From: Natrinema gelatinilyticum
GTDB taxonomy: Archaea; Halobacteriota; Halobacteria; Halobacteriales; Natrialbaceae
Direction: 5' to 3'
Assembly (NCBI RefSeq): GCF_024266705.1
Contig: NZ_CP100756.1
Location: forward strand, 1,860,001 to 1,924,000
Length of the DNA: 64,000 nucleotides
Of this stretch, positions 1 through 9,445 are shown in pieces. Under the pieces are notes generated by a model that did not search any database, was not told the DNA's origin, and saw only the letters and a list, made by a program, of their open reading frames with translations. Within the stretch, counting starts at the first letter, position 1. Each line of letters opens with the position of its first letter. The position numbers and the translations under genes were made by a program.

Positions 1-435
1 TACGGCGGCGACGAGGCCCCAGGCGAGACCGATGGCTACGAGCGAACACACGAGGTTGGCGGCGGCGTTGCCGACTGCGAGTGCTCGATCCCCGCGCTCG
101 TAGAGGCGAACCGTTTCGACCGAAAAGGACGAGAAGGTCGTAAACGAGCCGCAAATCCCGGTTCCGACGAGTTGCAGCAGCGTCTCGTTCGCGCCCGCGA
201 ACACGACCAGCCCGAAGACGAAACTACCGACGACGTTGACCACGAACGTCGAAAGCGGAAACTGGGCGCTCGAAACCCGACTCGAGACGCGCCTGCCGAC
301 CCAGTGGCGAAAGACGGCACCGATCGCGCCGCCGGTCCCGACGATGTGGGCCGGTTCGGGATCGAGCGTGACGACACCGTCGGCGATCGGCCAGTGAAGG
401 AGACCGCCGGTGACGATCGGTTCACTCGCGCTCAC
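1..435 (-). CDS. crcB: CrcB/Fluc fluoride channel subunit, 3' end cut by window
   Basis: Small four-helix membrane protein of the Fluc (CrcB) family, which forms dual-topology dimers that export fluoride. 145 codons are visible with no stop before the window edge, so only a few C-terminal residues should be missing. Family marks are GAIGAVFRHWV near the N-terminus, NVVGSFVFG in the second helix, and GICGSFTTFSSF in the pore-lining helix. The start is a GTG whose bases overlap the TGA of the upstream crcB (GTGA), so the two subunits are translationally coupled and probably form a heterodimer. Family assignment is secure; start choice is supported by the overlap. Confidence 0.9.
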   Translation of the reverse strand, partial: MSASEPIVTGGLLHWPIADGVVTLDPEPAHIVGTGGAIGAVFRHWVGRRVSSRVSSAQFPLSTFVVNVVGSFVFGLVVFAGANETLLQLVGTGICGSFTTFSSFSVETVRLYERGDRALAVGNAAANLVCSLVAIGLAWGLVAAV

Positions 436-839
436 GCCGTCTCACCTCGAGTGGGACGGGGCTCTTCGACTCGGCGCGCGATCGTCCGCCCGACGAGGAC
501 ACCCCCGATTCCGAGGCCGTAGTTCGCGGCGATGATTCCGGCGACCGCGAGTGGTCCCGTCGCGAACGCGGTTTGCAGCGCAAACGTACTGTAGGTCGTC
601 AGCGAGGAGAGAAAACCGGTCGCGAAAACGGTCCGCGTCCGCCCCCCGATGTGGCCCGCGTACTCGGCCTCGTAGACCAGAAAGCCGAGAACGGCGCTCC
701 CGAGGGCGTTGACGACGACGATCGAGGGAACCGCTGGGAGCGTTCCCATCGCGAACAACCGGAGGTTCGAGCCGGCGAAACCGCCGACTGCGACGAGTGT
801 CAGCGTCTCGAGTCGAACGAGGGGATGATCGGCTGCCAT
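432..839 (-). CDS. crcB: CrcB/Fluc fluoride channel subunit (first of tandem pair)
   Basis: A 135-residue CrcB-family fluoride channel subunit. Visible marks are GGFAGSNLRLF, NALGSAVLGFLV and GFLSSLTTYSTF, matching the pore asparagine and the Thr/Phe-rich track of the family. It starts at the internal ATG (MAADHPLV...); a longer in-frame extension upstream is Pro/Arg-rich and unlike the family, so I discard it. Its stop overlaps the GTG of the second crcB by two bases. The tandem arrangement is the usual haloarchaeal one, in which each gene encodes one fixed orientation of the dimer. No fluoride riboswitch is recognisable upstream. Confidence 0.92.
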   Translation of the reverse strand: MAADHPLVRLETLTLVAVGGFAGSNLRLFAMGTLPAVPSIVVVNALGSAVLGFLVYEAEYAGHIGGRTRTVFATGFLSSLTTYSTFALQTAFATGPLAVAGIIAANYGLGIGGVLVGRTIARRVEEPRPTRGETA

Positions 840-1138
840 AGATGGATGGTGACGAGGGGCCGTCAGTCGAGCGGTGTTCGGTTTGTTGGGGCATGGCGTA
901 TCGGACGTGCGCTGATGCCACCGCGCCTGCGGATCGCCCGCCGGTTGGATTGGGCGGACCCCATCGTCCGGATATCCCTCGACTCTCAACGGACCGGCAT
1001 GAGCGTTGCGAAACCCAAATCTGCGTCTCCCGTCGCTCGTTTGGCAATTTCCGCCGTCGCTCGCGGGCGCGGGCTTCGCTCGCCTGCAGCCGACCGCGGA
1101 AGGAAAAGATCCAAGGTTAGACTGCCTCTAAACCGAGC

Positions 1139-2056
1139 ATGGCTACGGACGGCGTTGGTATTACAGGTGGCCGGAGCGGGTTCGCGCGAGCGTCGTGGGC
1201 AAACGTTCTGGGTAACGTTGTCAAGATCGTCGTCGAGGGTGTCGCGGGGCTCGCCTTCGGCAGCGTCGCCTTGCTCGCGGACGCGGCCCACTCGCTCGCT
1301 GATCTCGTCGCCAGCGTCGTCGTCCTCGTCTGGGGCCAGAGCGCGTTCGACAGACCCGATGCCACCCATCCACACGGACACGACCGGATCGAACCGCTAA
1401 CGGCGCTTTTCGTCGGTGCCGTTATCGCCCTGCTCGGACTCAACCTGCTCTACCGATCCGTCGAAGGGCTCGTCACCGGCACTGAGATCGAATTTAGCGT
1501 GCTCCTGCTTGCTGCACTCGGCTTCGCGATCGTCGACATGTACCTCGTCTACCGCTACACCATCGGCGTCAACGAACTCCTCCAGTCGCCCGCGCTCGCG
1601 GCGCTCGCGAGGGACTGCCTGAACGACATTTACACCTCGATCGCGGCGATCGCCGGTGTTCTTGGCGTTCTGGCAGGCTATCCGGTGCTCGATCCCGTCG
1701 CCGGCGGCCTCGTCAGTCTGCTAGTCGTTTATCAGGGCGTCGAGATCGGCAATGAGAACGTCGATTACTTGATCGGCGCCGCGCCCGACCCCGAGAAGAG
1801 CGGGGAGATAACGACCGTCCTCCGCCGGCACCCGACCGTCGAGGGGGTCCACGACCTGGCGGTGTTCTACGACGGGACCTCCCTCGAGGTCGAGGTCCAC
1901 GTCGAAGTCGACGGCGACATGCCGTTCCGCGAGGCTCACGACATCGAATCGGAACTGGTCGATCGCCTGCGGGCGATAGAAGACGTCGGGGACGCACACG
2001 TCCACCTCGATCCCTCGGGCATCGGTGAGTGGAAAGAGTCGGCTGACGACCCCTGA
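1139..2056 (+). CDS. Cation diffusion facilitator (CDF) family metal exporter
   Basis: A 305-residue metal/proton antiporter that exports divalent cations (Zn, Fe, Mn or Co). About six transmembrane helices span residues 15-200. The transport site is HSLAD (H51, D55) in helix 2 and DCLND (D159, D163) in helix 5, an HxxxD/DxxxD set. A histidine-bearing loop (HPHGHD, residues 77-82) follows helix 2, and a cytoplasmic ferredoxin-like domain (residues about 215-295) ends with HVHLDP. The gene stands alone: the upstream crcB pair diverges from it. The exact metal cannot be told; Asp in place of His in helix 5 leaves Zn-specificity open. Confidence 0.9.
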   Translation: MATDGVGITGGRSGFARASWANVLGNVVKIVVEGVAGLAFGSVALLADAAHSLADLVASVVVLVWGQSAFDRPDATHPHGHDRIEPLTALFVGAVIALLGLNLLYRSVEGLVTGTEIEFSVLLLAALGFAIVDMYLVYRYTIGVNELLQSPALAALARDCLNDIYTSIAAIAGVLGVLAGYPVLDPVAGGLVSLLVVYQGVEIGNENVDYLIGAAPDPEKSGEITTVLRRHPTVEGVHDLAVFYDGTSLEVEVHVEVDGDMPFREAHDIESELVDRLRAIEDVGDAHVHLDPSGIGEWKESADDP

Positions 2057-2181
2057 TCAGTCGCCGCTATCGGACGCGCCCTCGGCACCGTCTGGTGGAC
2101 ACGCGGTCGCGTCACGACGAAGGGACTGCCACCAGGCCCCGTCTCCGCGAGGTCCGCGAGACCGAGTGTCTCGCTCGATGA

Positions 2182-2200
2182 CGAGACGCGAAGCGTCTCG
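2182..2200. repeat. Perfect 8-bp stem-loop in intergenic spacer
   Basis: Arms CGAGACGC (2182-2189) and GCGTCTCG (2193-2200) flank a GAA triloop. It lies about 126 bases after the CDF stop and about 130 bases before the next start. It could be a transcript-end hairpin or an operator; no T-run follows it. The rest of the 2057-2331 spacer holds only the promoter of the next gene. Confidence 0.5.
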
Positions 2201-2300
2201 AACCACGCGATCCCGAGTCGGTTCACCGTATTAAAGGGGGGAGGGTGTACCGTCTGTAACGGCCCACCACACTGCCACGTCGATTCGCCGCGACCGAGAG

Positions 2301-2331
2301 CTTTTATCCCGTCCCCGGACAGGGTACCGAT
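2301..2331 (+). promoter_or_regulatory. TATA box and leaderless start of MBL hydrolase
   Basis: The sequence CTTTTATC at 2301-2308 is a good haloarchaeal TATA element. It lies about 27 bases before the ATG at 2332, which places transcription start at or next to the start codon. This supports the start chosen for the MBL gene. Confidence 0.55.
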
Positions 2332-3255
2332 ATGGAAGTCGGAGACGTTCGCGAAGTCACGACCGGTACGTGTTCGGATCTCTACTACCTCGATACGGGA
2401 ATGTACGAGACGAGTGAGTACGGTGCCGTCTACATCATCGACGACGACGACCGTCCCGCCGTCGTCGATACCGGTATCGGCACGAACTACGACCTGCTGG
2501 CGGACGCACTCGCCGACGTCGGCATCGAACGAGACGACCTTGCGGTAATCGCCGTCACCCACATTCACCTCGACCACGCCGGCGGTGCTGGCTTTCTCGC
2601 ACGCGACTGTCCGAACGCGGACGTCTACGCCCCGGCAATCGGGGCCGACCACTTGATCGATCCATCGCAGCTGGTCGCGGGGACGAAACGCGCCGTCGGC
2701 GACCAGTGGGACTACTACGTGGAACCGGAGCCGGTCCCCGAGGATCGGATCGTCCCGATCGAGGACGGTGACGTCATCGACCTCGGTGCCCACGAACTGC
2801 GCGTCCACGCGACCCCCGGCCACGCGCCCCACCAGGTCGTCTTCGAAGACCCCGGGAACGATGCGGTCTTCGTCGCTGACGCCGCTGGTATCTGGGTTCC
2901 CGAAACGGAGGAGATCAGAGAGACGTCACCGCCGTCCCAGTTCGACCTCGAGCAGTGTCTCGAGGACGTCGAGACCCTCAAAGAACTCGATCCGGACGTC
3001 TTTCTCTATTCGCACTTCGGACCCCGTTCAGTCGGTGACGACGCAGGACCGGCGCTCGAGGAGTACGCGACCGTCCTGTCGAAGTGGGTCGCGGCGGTCG
3101 AGTCGAAACGCGACGAAGTCGCGGACGACGAGGCGGTGATCGAACACTTCGTCGACTCGGCGGCGATGGACGACGTCTGGGGTGAAGCGAAATCGAGTGC
3201 GGAGACCGAGAAGAACACTCGCGGCGTGCTGGGCTATCTCGAGCGTCGGGAGTGA
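2332..3255 (+). CDS. MBL-fold metallo-hydrolase
   Basis: A 307-residue metallo-beta-lactamase-fold hydrolase. The zinc-binding motif THIHLDH is near residue 80, followed by ATPGHAPH (His ligand, near residue 162) and VADAAG (bridging Asp, near residue 184). The C-terminal third is an acidic helical extension ending GVLGYLERRE. Substrate is not evident: members of this branch cleave thioesters, lactones or glutathione thioesters. It precedes a long-chain acyl-CoA ligase on the same strand by 193 bases, but that gene has its own promoter. A second MBL hydrolase follows an acyl-CoA dehydrogenase at 33.5 kb, so a thioester substrate is a reasonable guess only. Confidence 0.88.
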   Translation: MEVGDVREVTTGTCSDLYYLDTGMYETSEYGAVYIIDDDDRPAVVDTGIGTNYDLLADALADVGIERDDLAVIAVTHIHLDHAGGAGFLARDCPNADVYAPAIGADHLIDPSQLVAGTKRAVGDQWDYYVEPEPVPEDRIVPIEDGDVIDLGAHELRVHATPGHAPHQVVFEDPGNDAVFVADAAGIWVPETEEIRETSPPSQFDLEQCLEDVETLKELDPDVFLYSHFGPRSVGDDAGPALEEYATVLSKWVAAVESKRDEVADDEAVIEHFVDSAAMDDVWGEAKSSAETEKNTRGVLGYLERRE

Positions 3256-3412
3256 GCAGCAGCTCGGGCGGTGGAGGAAGCGGACGGTCGACCTTCGACG
3301 CGATAGATCACTCCGTCCGATTCCGATAATCGTCCGTTTTCGGTCATTTCAGCCGTTTTTTAACGATAATATGGCCGACAATAAACTCGAGAACGGATGA
3401 ATTCCGTTTCAT

Positions 3413-3448
3413 CACATTTTATCGCATGGGAGATTCTCCCATACGTAT
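3413..3448 (+). promoter_or_regulatory. TATA box with operator palindrome before acyl-CoA ligase
   Basis: An AT-rich TATA element (ATTTTATC, 3416-3423) lies about 26 bases before the ATG at 3449, so the transcript is leaderless. Between them is the inverted repeat ATGGGAG-ATT-CTCCCAT (3426-3442), with 7-bp perfect arms. A protein bound there would block the pre-initiation complex. No candidate regulator is adjacent. Confidence 0.65.
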
Positions 3449-5395
3449 ATGGACTGGAGGGATGCCGAACGGGAGTACGAAGACGAAGTCACCGAGGAGA
3501 CGACGCTCGCGCAGATGTACGAAGACTCGGCCGAGCGTCATTCGAATCGGCCGGCACAGAAGTACAAGGGAGGAATCTTCGATCGATCGCTGACCGACTC
3601 GGTCCTGACCGCTGCGGATCCTGGTGAGTACCGGACGATTTCGTACGCGGAGATGCGCGATATCGTCCGGAAACTGTCCACCGGGTTCGTGGACCTGGGA
3701 GTCGAGAGGGGAGACCGTATTGGACTCTTCGCGAACACGCGCATGGAGTGGGCACAGTGTGACTTCGCCTTGCTCGGGGCCGGCGCCGTCGTCACGACCG
3801 TCTACCAGAGCTCCTCACCCGATCAGGTTCGGTACCTGCTCGACGATCCGGGTGCCGACGGCGTCGTCGTCGAGAACGAAACGCTCCTCGAGCGGGTCCT
3901 CGACGTCGAGGACGGTCTCGACCTCGAGTTCATCGTCTCGATGGACGAACTCGAGGGCTACGACGACCGGGACGACATCTTCACCCTCGGGGAGGTACAC
4001 GCCCGAGGCGAGGAGCGATTCGACCTCGATGCCTACGAGGACCGCATCGACGAGACGGAACTAGACGATCTGGCGAGCCTGATCTACACGAGCGGGACGA
4101 CGGGCCAGCCGAAAGGCGTCCAGCTAACGCACGGCAACTTCCGATCGAACGTCAACGGCACCCGGAAGCGTTTCGGGCCGCGTCCCGACAAGGCCGAGGA
4201 CATCCCGGCGATCGACGAGGAGGTGCTGGCGATGTCGTACCTGCCGCTGGCTCACGTCTTCGAGCGGACGGCCGGCCACTTCACCCTGTTCGCGAGCGGC
4301 GCCTGCGTCGCGTACGCGGAGAGTCCGGATACGCTGCAAGAGGACTTCAGCACGGTTCAGCCGACGGGGGCTACGAGCGTCCCCCGCGTCTACGAGAAGA
4401 TTTACGACGCGATCCGTGAGGAGGCCAGCGGGTCGGCGGTGTCGAAACGGATCTTCGAGTGGGCGACGGACGTCGGTGTGGAGTACTACAAAGCCGACTC
4501 CCCCGGCTCGATTCTGAAGGCGAAGCAGGCGCTTGCGGACAAACTCGTCTTCTCGTCGGTCCGGGAGGCACTGGGTGGCGAAATCGAATTGCTCATCAGC
4601 GGCGGCGGGAGCCTCTCACCGGAACTGGCGCGATTATACCACGCGATGGGACTCCCGATCTACGAAGGGTACGGGCTGACCGAGACCGCACCCGTCGTCT
4701 CGACGAATCCGCCCGAGGCCGTGAAGATCGGAACGATCGGGCCGCCGCTGTTCAACGTCGACGTGAAAGTCGACGAGACCCTCGCCGACCAGGAGGCCTT
4801 CGTCGACGACGAAGGCGAGGTCGGCGAACTCCTCGTGAACGGTCCGAACGTCACGCAGGGCTACTGGAACAAACCCGGGGCGACCCAGAGTGCGTTTACT
4901 GAAGATGGCTGGTTCCGAACCGGCGATATCATCCACATTCGGCCCGACGGCTACCTCGAGTTCCGCGACCGCGTCAAACAGATCATCGTCCTCTCGACGG
5001 GGAAGAACGTCGCGCCGGGGCCGATCGAGGACGCCTTCGCCGCGAGCGAGGTCGTCGAGCAGGCGATGGTCGTCGGCGACGGCGAGAAGTTCATCGGTGC
5101 GTTGCTCGTCCCGAACACGGATCACATTCGCTCGTGGGCCGAGGAAGCCGATATCAACCTCCCCGACGATCCCCAGGGGATGTGCGACGACGACCGGGTT
5201 CGCGAACACGTCCAGCAGGAGGTCGACCGGGTCAACGAGGAATTCGAGAAACACGAAACGATCAAACGGTTCGAACTCGTTCCCCGGGAGTTCACCGAAG
5301 AAAACGACATGCTCACCCCGACGATGAAGAAGAAGCGACGTGTTATCATGGACCGATTCGAAGATCGCGTCGACCGAATGTACGGAGACGAGTGA
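3449..5395 (+). CDS. Long-chain fatty acid--CoA ligase (AMP-forming, FAA1 type)
   Basis: A 648-residue ATP-dependent ligase activating long-chain fatty acids to acyl-CoA through an acyl-adenylate. The P-loop-like motif YTSGTTGQPKGVQLTH is near residues 212-227. The adenine-binding YGLTETAP follows near residue 408, then TGDIIHIRPDGYLEF and the hinge DRVKQIIVLSTGKNV. Length and the LTPTMKKKRR tail fit the FAA1/FadD15 long form rather than the 520-residue short form seen elsewhere in this window. The leaderless promoter with a palindromic operator suggests it is repressed until a substrate is present. Substrate chain length is inferred from subfamily only. Confidence 0.92.
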   Translation: MDWRDAEREYEDEVTEETTLAQMYEDSAERHSNRPAQKYKGGIFDRSLTDSVLTAADPGEYRTISYAEMRDIVRKLSTGFVDLGVERGDRIGLFANTRMEWAQCDFALLGAGAVVTTVYQSSSPDQVRYLLDDPGADGVVVENETLLERVLDVEDGLDLEFIVSMDELEGYDDRDDIFTLGEVHARGEERFDLDAYEDRIDETELDDLASLIYTSGTTGQPKGVQLTHGNFRSNVNGTRKRFGPRPDKAEDIPAIDEEVLAMSYLPLAHVFERTAGHFTLFASGACVAYAESPDTLQEDFSTVQPTGATSVPRVYEKIYDAIREEASGSAVSKRIFEWATDVGVEYYKADSPGSILKAKQALADKLVFSSVREALGGEIELLISGGGSLSPELARLYHAMGLPIYEGYGLTETAPVVSTNPPEAVKIGTIGPPLFNVDVKVDETLADQEAFVDDEGEVGELLVNGPNVTQGYWNKPGATQSAFTEDGWFRTGDIIHIRPDGYLEFRDRVKQIIVLSTGKNVAPGPIEDAFAASEVVEQAMVVGDGEKFIGALLVPNTDHIRSWAEEADINLPDDPQGMCDDDRVREHVQQEVDRVNEEFEKHETIKRFELVPREFTEENDMLTPTMKKKRRVIMDRFEDRVDRMYGDE

Positions 5396-5630
5396 TCGAG
5401 AACGGATTTCGACAGACCCCGTCGATCGACCCCTCGCTTTTGACCGTTTTGTCAGTTGCTGCGCTTGCACTGTTCGGGTGGTAATCGTTCGCACCCGTTA
5501 TGGCCCATTTTCCCTAGAATCATCGCACGAATCCCACAGTAGTTAACCGACTGGAGCGAGTACGACCGACACGAATGGACGTGCCAGCAGCGTCGCCGTG
5601 TCGATCGATTGCAGACCGAGAGTCGAACCT

Positions 5631-7514
5631 ATGACGGGCGCAGAAGCGAGTGGAAATCTGCTCATACTGGTCGCCGCTATCGTCGGCCTCGGCGTCGTCT
5701 CACAGCTCCTTTCGGCACGGTTTCGTGTTCCAAGCGTTCTCTTTCTCATCGTTTCCGGGATCTTGATCGGCCCGGAAGGGTTGGGCGTGTTATCGGTCAG
5801 CTCGTTTGGCGAACAAAGCGGCCTTCCGACGATCGTCGGACTGAGCGTCGCGATCATCGTCTTCGAAGGCGCGTATCACCTCAAGATCGAAAAGCTACGA
5901 GAAGCGCCGAGGGCGGTGATCCGTCTGACGACCATCGGAGCGGCGATCGCGTTAGTGGGAACCGCCGTGACGGTCTGGTTCTTTCTCGGGGCCAGTTGGG
6001 AGATGGCGCTGATGATCGGCGCCCTCCTCGTTGCTACTGGACCAACGGTTGTCACGCCGATTCTGAAAGTCGTTCCCGTCCGCGATCGAGTCGCGGCGAC
6101 ACTCGAGACGGAAGGAATCATCAACGACGTGACGGCTGCGATCCTCGCGGTCGTCCTGTTCGAGGCGATGACCGAACAGGCGACTCCGAACGACTACTTG
6201 CAACTGTTTGCCGAACGGCTTGGGACGGGGTTGCTCGTCGGCGTCATCGTCGCCGTGATCGTCTGGGGGATACTTCAGTACGTCGATATCTCGCCCGACG
6301 ATGCACCGCGAAACGCCCGGCTGCTTACGCTGGCTGGGGCGATCATCGCCTTCGGGACGGCCGATTACATCTTCCCCGAAGCGGGCGTCGCGGCCGCGGC
6401 GACGGCCGGGTTGATACTGGGCAACGCCGGTCTCCCCTACGAGAACGATATCGAGGCGTTCAAAGGCGACGTGACGCTGCTCGTCCTCTCGTTCGTCTTC
6501 ATCACACTCGCCGCGTTGCTCGATTTCGACCGGCTGTTCGCACTCGGCCTCGGCGGCATAGCCGTGGTCGTGATCGTAATGCTGGTCCTGCGACCGCTGC
6601 TCGTCTTTCTGTCGACGTACGGTAGCCGGTTTACGGTCAGAGAGAAGCTGTTTATGAGCTTCGTCGGCCCGCGCGGGATTATTCCCGCGTCGGTCGCGAC
6701 GCTATTTGCGATCCGGCTCCAGACGCCCGAACCGCCGACGAATCCGGCCGGAGCCGATCTCCTCGTGGGAACGGTCTTCCTCGTCATACTCGTGACCGTC
6801 GTCCTTGAGGGTGGGTTCGCCAGGCAGATCGCGGAAAAACTCGACGTCATACCTATGCGTGTACTCATCATCGGCGGCGGCCGCGTCGGCCGCTCGCTGT
6901 CAGAACGACTGGAAGCGCGCGGAGAAAACGTAGTCCTGATCGAGGAAGACCGTGCGGTCCTCGAGCAACTTCGTAACGACGGGTTCACCGCCCGCGAGGG
7001 CGACGGGACCGACGTGGAGGTGCTCCGCACGGCGGGTGCGGAGAACGCTCGGATCGTCGTCGCGGCGACCGGCGACGACGACGTGAACCTCCTCGTGGCG
7101 CAACTCGCACAATCGAACTTCGACGTGCAGACGGTGATCGCCCGGGCGAACAACCCCTCGAACGCCGCGGCGTTCGAGGACCTCGGCGTCGAGACTATTT
7201 CGGCGGCGGAGTCGACCGCGTGGGCGATCGATAACGTGATCGAACGGCCCGCGCTCTCGAACTGGATGTCCGAACTCGGCCGATCCGGCGACGTCCAGGA
7301 GATCGAAGTCACCGACGAGGACCTCGTGGGCAAGCAGATATCCGACATCGACGGGGAACTCCCGAACGGCGTTCTCATCGCGCTCGTGAGCCGGGACGGC
7401 ATCAGCGAAGTTCCGTCTCCGGACGTCGAACTACAGCGAGGGGACCACATCACACTTATCGGTCGGACTGAGTCGGTCCGAGAGGCGATCCAACGCTGCG
7501 GAACGCCCGTCTAG
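5631..7514 (+). CDS. CPA1-type Na+(K+)/H+ antiporter fused to RCK (TrkA) domain
   Basis: A 627-residue membrane antiporter. About twelve transmembrane helices cover residues 8-400; the family motif around the transport Asp is EGIINDVTAAI. A cytoplasmic RCK_N (TrkA-N) domain then begins MRVLIIGGGRVGRSL with a Rossmann GGGRVG nucleotide loop, and an RCK_C (TrkA-C) domain covers about residues 545-625. The RCK module implies gating by NAD(H), ATP or a cyclic dinucleotide. I start at the ATG of MTGAEASGN; an alternative GTG 33 bases upstream adds residues unlike the family. It would serve the sodium/potassium and pH balance needed by a salt-in halophile. Confidence 0.92.
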   Translation: MTGAEASGNLLILVAAIVGLGVVSQLLSARFRVPSVLFLIVSGILIGPEGLGVLSVSSFGEQSGLPTIVGLSVAIIVFEGAYHLKIEKLREAPRAVIRLTTIGAAIALVGTAVTVWFFLGASWEMALMIGALLVATGPTVVTPILKVVPVRDRVAATLETEGIINDVTAAILAVVLFEAMTEQATPNDYLQLFAERLGTGLLVGVIVAVIVWGILQYVDISPDDAPRNARLLTLAGAIIAFGTADYIFPEAGVAAAATAGLILGNAGLPYENDIEAFKGDVTLLVLSFVFITLAALLDFDRLFALGLGGIAVVVIVMLVLRPLLVFLSTYGSRFTVREKLFMSFVGPRGIIPASVATLFAIRLQTPEPPTNPAGADLLVGTVFLVILVTVVLEGGFARQIAEKLDVIPMRVLIIGGGRVGRSLSERLEARGENVVLIEEDRAVLEQLRNDGFTAREGDGTDVEVLRTAGAENARIVVAATGDDDVNLLVAQLAQSNFDVQTVIARANNPSNAAAFEDLGVETISAAESTAWAIDNVIERPALSNWMSELGRSGDVQEIEVTDEDLVGKQISDIDGELPNGVLIALVSRDGISEVPSPDVELQRGDHITLIGRTESVREAIQRCGTPV

Positions 7515-7730
7515 TACTCACGTCGTCGTCGTCGTCTTCCGGGTCGACGTCGACGGACCTGTCCCTCGAGGCCCTCGATCGACGAATCGATCTTCGCCGT
7601 GGTCGGTTCCCGTTGCCGATGCCACGGTGATCGATGTCGTCGTCGGTCCATCGTCGACCGTTCGATACGGGCCCACCCGAGACTCGAAAAACCGATACCG
7701 TTTTGCGCGTGTGTCCTTCACTGTGGTACC

Positions 7731-9416
7731 ATGAAACACGTACGTGGACCGCTGTGCTCGATCGACGTCGGCGACCGAACGGTCGAGACCGAAGCGATAG
7801 ACGAAATCCTCGAGTCGTTCATCGGTGGGCGGGCGCTCGGGACGAAACTCGCCCACGATCGAATTCCGTTCGATGCGGACCCGCTGGGTTCGGAGAACCG
7901 GCTGTACTTCGCCACGGGCCCGATGCAACACTCGACCATGAGCTTTACGGGTCGGATGTCGGCGACCGGCGTCTCGCCGTTGACCGACGGGCTACTCTCG
8001 TCAAACGCGGGCGGGTTCCTCTCGCGGAACTTCACCGGCACGGGCTACAGTGCCGTCGAGATTACCGGCGCGAGCGACGAACTCGTCATCGTCCACGTCT
8101 CCGACGACGGTGTCGAATTCGAGCCCGTGCCCGACCTCGCCGAGGCGACCGTCTCGGAGACCTGTGAGTACATCGAGGACGAACATGGGTTCGGCTCGGA
8201 ACACACCACAGTTATCGGCCCCGGCGGCGAGAACCAGGTTCGCTTCGCTTCGATCATGACCTCTCGAGAACGAGCCTTCGGCCGCGGCGGGCTCGGAGCG
8301 ATCATGGGCTCGAAGAACGTCAAGGCGATCACCTTCGACGGCGACTCGACGCGTGACGTCGAGATTCCGCCGCTCCAGATGGAAATTCACGGCGAGGCAG
8401 CCAAAGCGGACCATCCGATGAAAGCCCAGGGGACCACCTCGGTCACGGAGTACGCGAACATGGTCGAAGCCCTGCCGACGCGGTACTTCACCGATACCTC
8501 CTTCGAGGGCGTCGAGGGAATCAGCGGCGACCGTGTCGAGGAAAAGAAGTACAAGAAAGGAACCTGTTCGGCGTGTGCGTTCGCCTGTAAACTCCCGACT
8601 CGAGACGAGGAGTCAGGCCTCGAGACCGAGGGCCCGGAGTACGAGACGGTCATGGCGTTCGGCTCGAACGCAGGTATCGACGACATCGTCGACGTGATGC
8701 AGTCGAACAAGCTCTGTGACGAGTACGGACTCGACACGATTTCGGCCGGCGACGTCGTCTCGGCGTACCTCAAAAGCGAAGACGAGTTCGGCAACGCCGA
8801 TCTCATCCACGACCTCGTCGAGAAAATCGCGTATCGGGAGGGCGTCGGCGACACGCTCGCCGATGGAGTCGACCGCGTCCACGACGAACTCGGCGTCGAA
8901 AACTGGTCGGTCAAGGGCATGGAGTTTTCTGCTCACGACGGTCGTACCTTGAACGGGCAGGGGCTGGCCTTTGCCACCTCGAATCGCGGTGCGGACCACA
9001 TGTACGCCGAGTTCTACCCCTACGAGTACCCGCTGGTCGACGCCGACGACGCGTTCGACAAGGGGGGTCTCGAGGACAAACCCCCGAAACTCGTCGAACT
9101 CGAGAACATCAATGCGATCAAGGACAGCGGCGTCATCTGTAAGTTCTCTCGGGACTTCGTGACGGAAGACCGCATCGCGACACTGCTCGACGCCGACTAC
9201 GAGGAACTGCTCGAGGTCGGGGCCGAAGTCGTCTCGCTCGAGCGTCACTTCAACAACCAGCGCGGCTTCGACCGCGACGACGACCGACTCCCCTACGAGA
9301 TTCCGGACTTCGAACGGGGACTGGAAGAGTACTACGACGAGCGCGGCTGGAACGACGACGGAACGGTCCCCGACGCAGCGTTCGAAGGCGGTCACGGCGC
9401 GCCGGCCGACGACTGA
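7731..9416 (+). CDS. aor: Aldehyde:ferredoxin oxidoreductase (tungsten-pterin, AOR family)
   Basis: A 561-residue AOR-family enzyme oxidising aldehydes to acids with ferredoxin as acceptor, using a tungsten bis-pterin and one [4Fe-4S] cluster. Cluster cysteines are C279, C282 and C286 (CSACAFAC) and C470 in GVICKF. The N-terminal AOR domain carries the pterin-binding GRMSATGVSP and GRGGLGAIMGSKN stretches. The start at MKHVRGPL is chosen because the in-frame upstream extension is Arg/Cys-rich and unlike the family. No MoaD-like or ferredoxin gene is adjacent; the nearest ferredoxin here is at 18.4 kb. The aldehyde substrate is unknown. Confidence 0.93.
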   Translation: MKHVRGPLCSIDVGDRTVETEAIDEILESFIGGRALGTKLAHDRIPFDADPLGSENRLYFATGPMQHSTMSFTGRMSATGVSPLTDGLLSSNAGGFLSRNFTGTGYSAVEITGASDELVIVHVSDDGVEFEPVPDLAEATVSETCEYIEDEHGFGSEHTTVIGPGGENQVRFASIMTSRERAFGRGGLGAIMGSKNVKAITFDGDSTRDVEIPPLQMEIHGEAAKADHPMKAQGTTSVTEYANMVEALPTRYFTDTSFEGVEGISGDRVEEKKYKKGTCSACAFACKLPTRDEESGLETEGPEYETVMAFGSNAGIDDIVDVMQSNKLCDEYGLDTISAGDVVSAYLKSEDEFGNADLIHDLVEKIAYREGVGDTLADGVDRVHDELGVENWSVKGMEFSAHDGRTLNGQGLAFATSNRGADHMYAEFYPYEYPLVDADDAFDKGGLEDKPPKLVELENINAIKDSGVICKFSRDFVTEDRIATLLDADYEELLEVGAEVVSLERHFNNQRGFDRDDDRLPYEIPDFERGLEEYYDERGWNDDGTVPDAAFEGGHGAPADD

Positions 9417-9445
9417 ACGCGGTCGCCCTTCATTTTTGCCGCCCG

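Noticed and set aside
840..1000. Possible fluoride riboswitch before crcB
   Set aside because: I could not find the conserved GGNGAUGG core or the pseudoknot partners; expression there looks leaderless or short-leadered.
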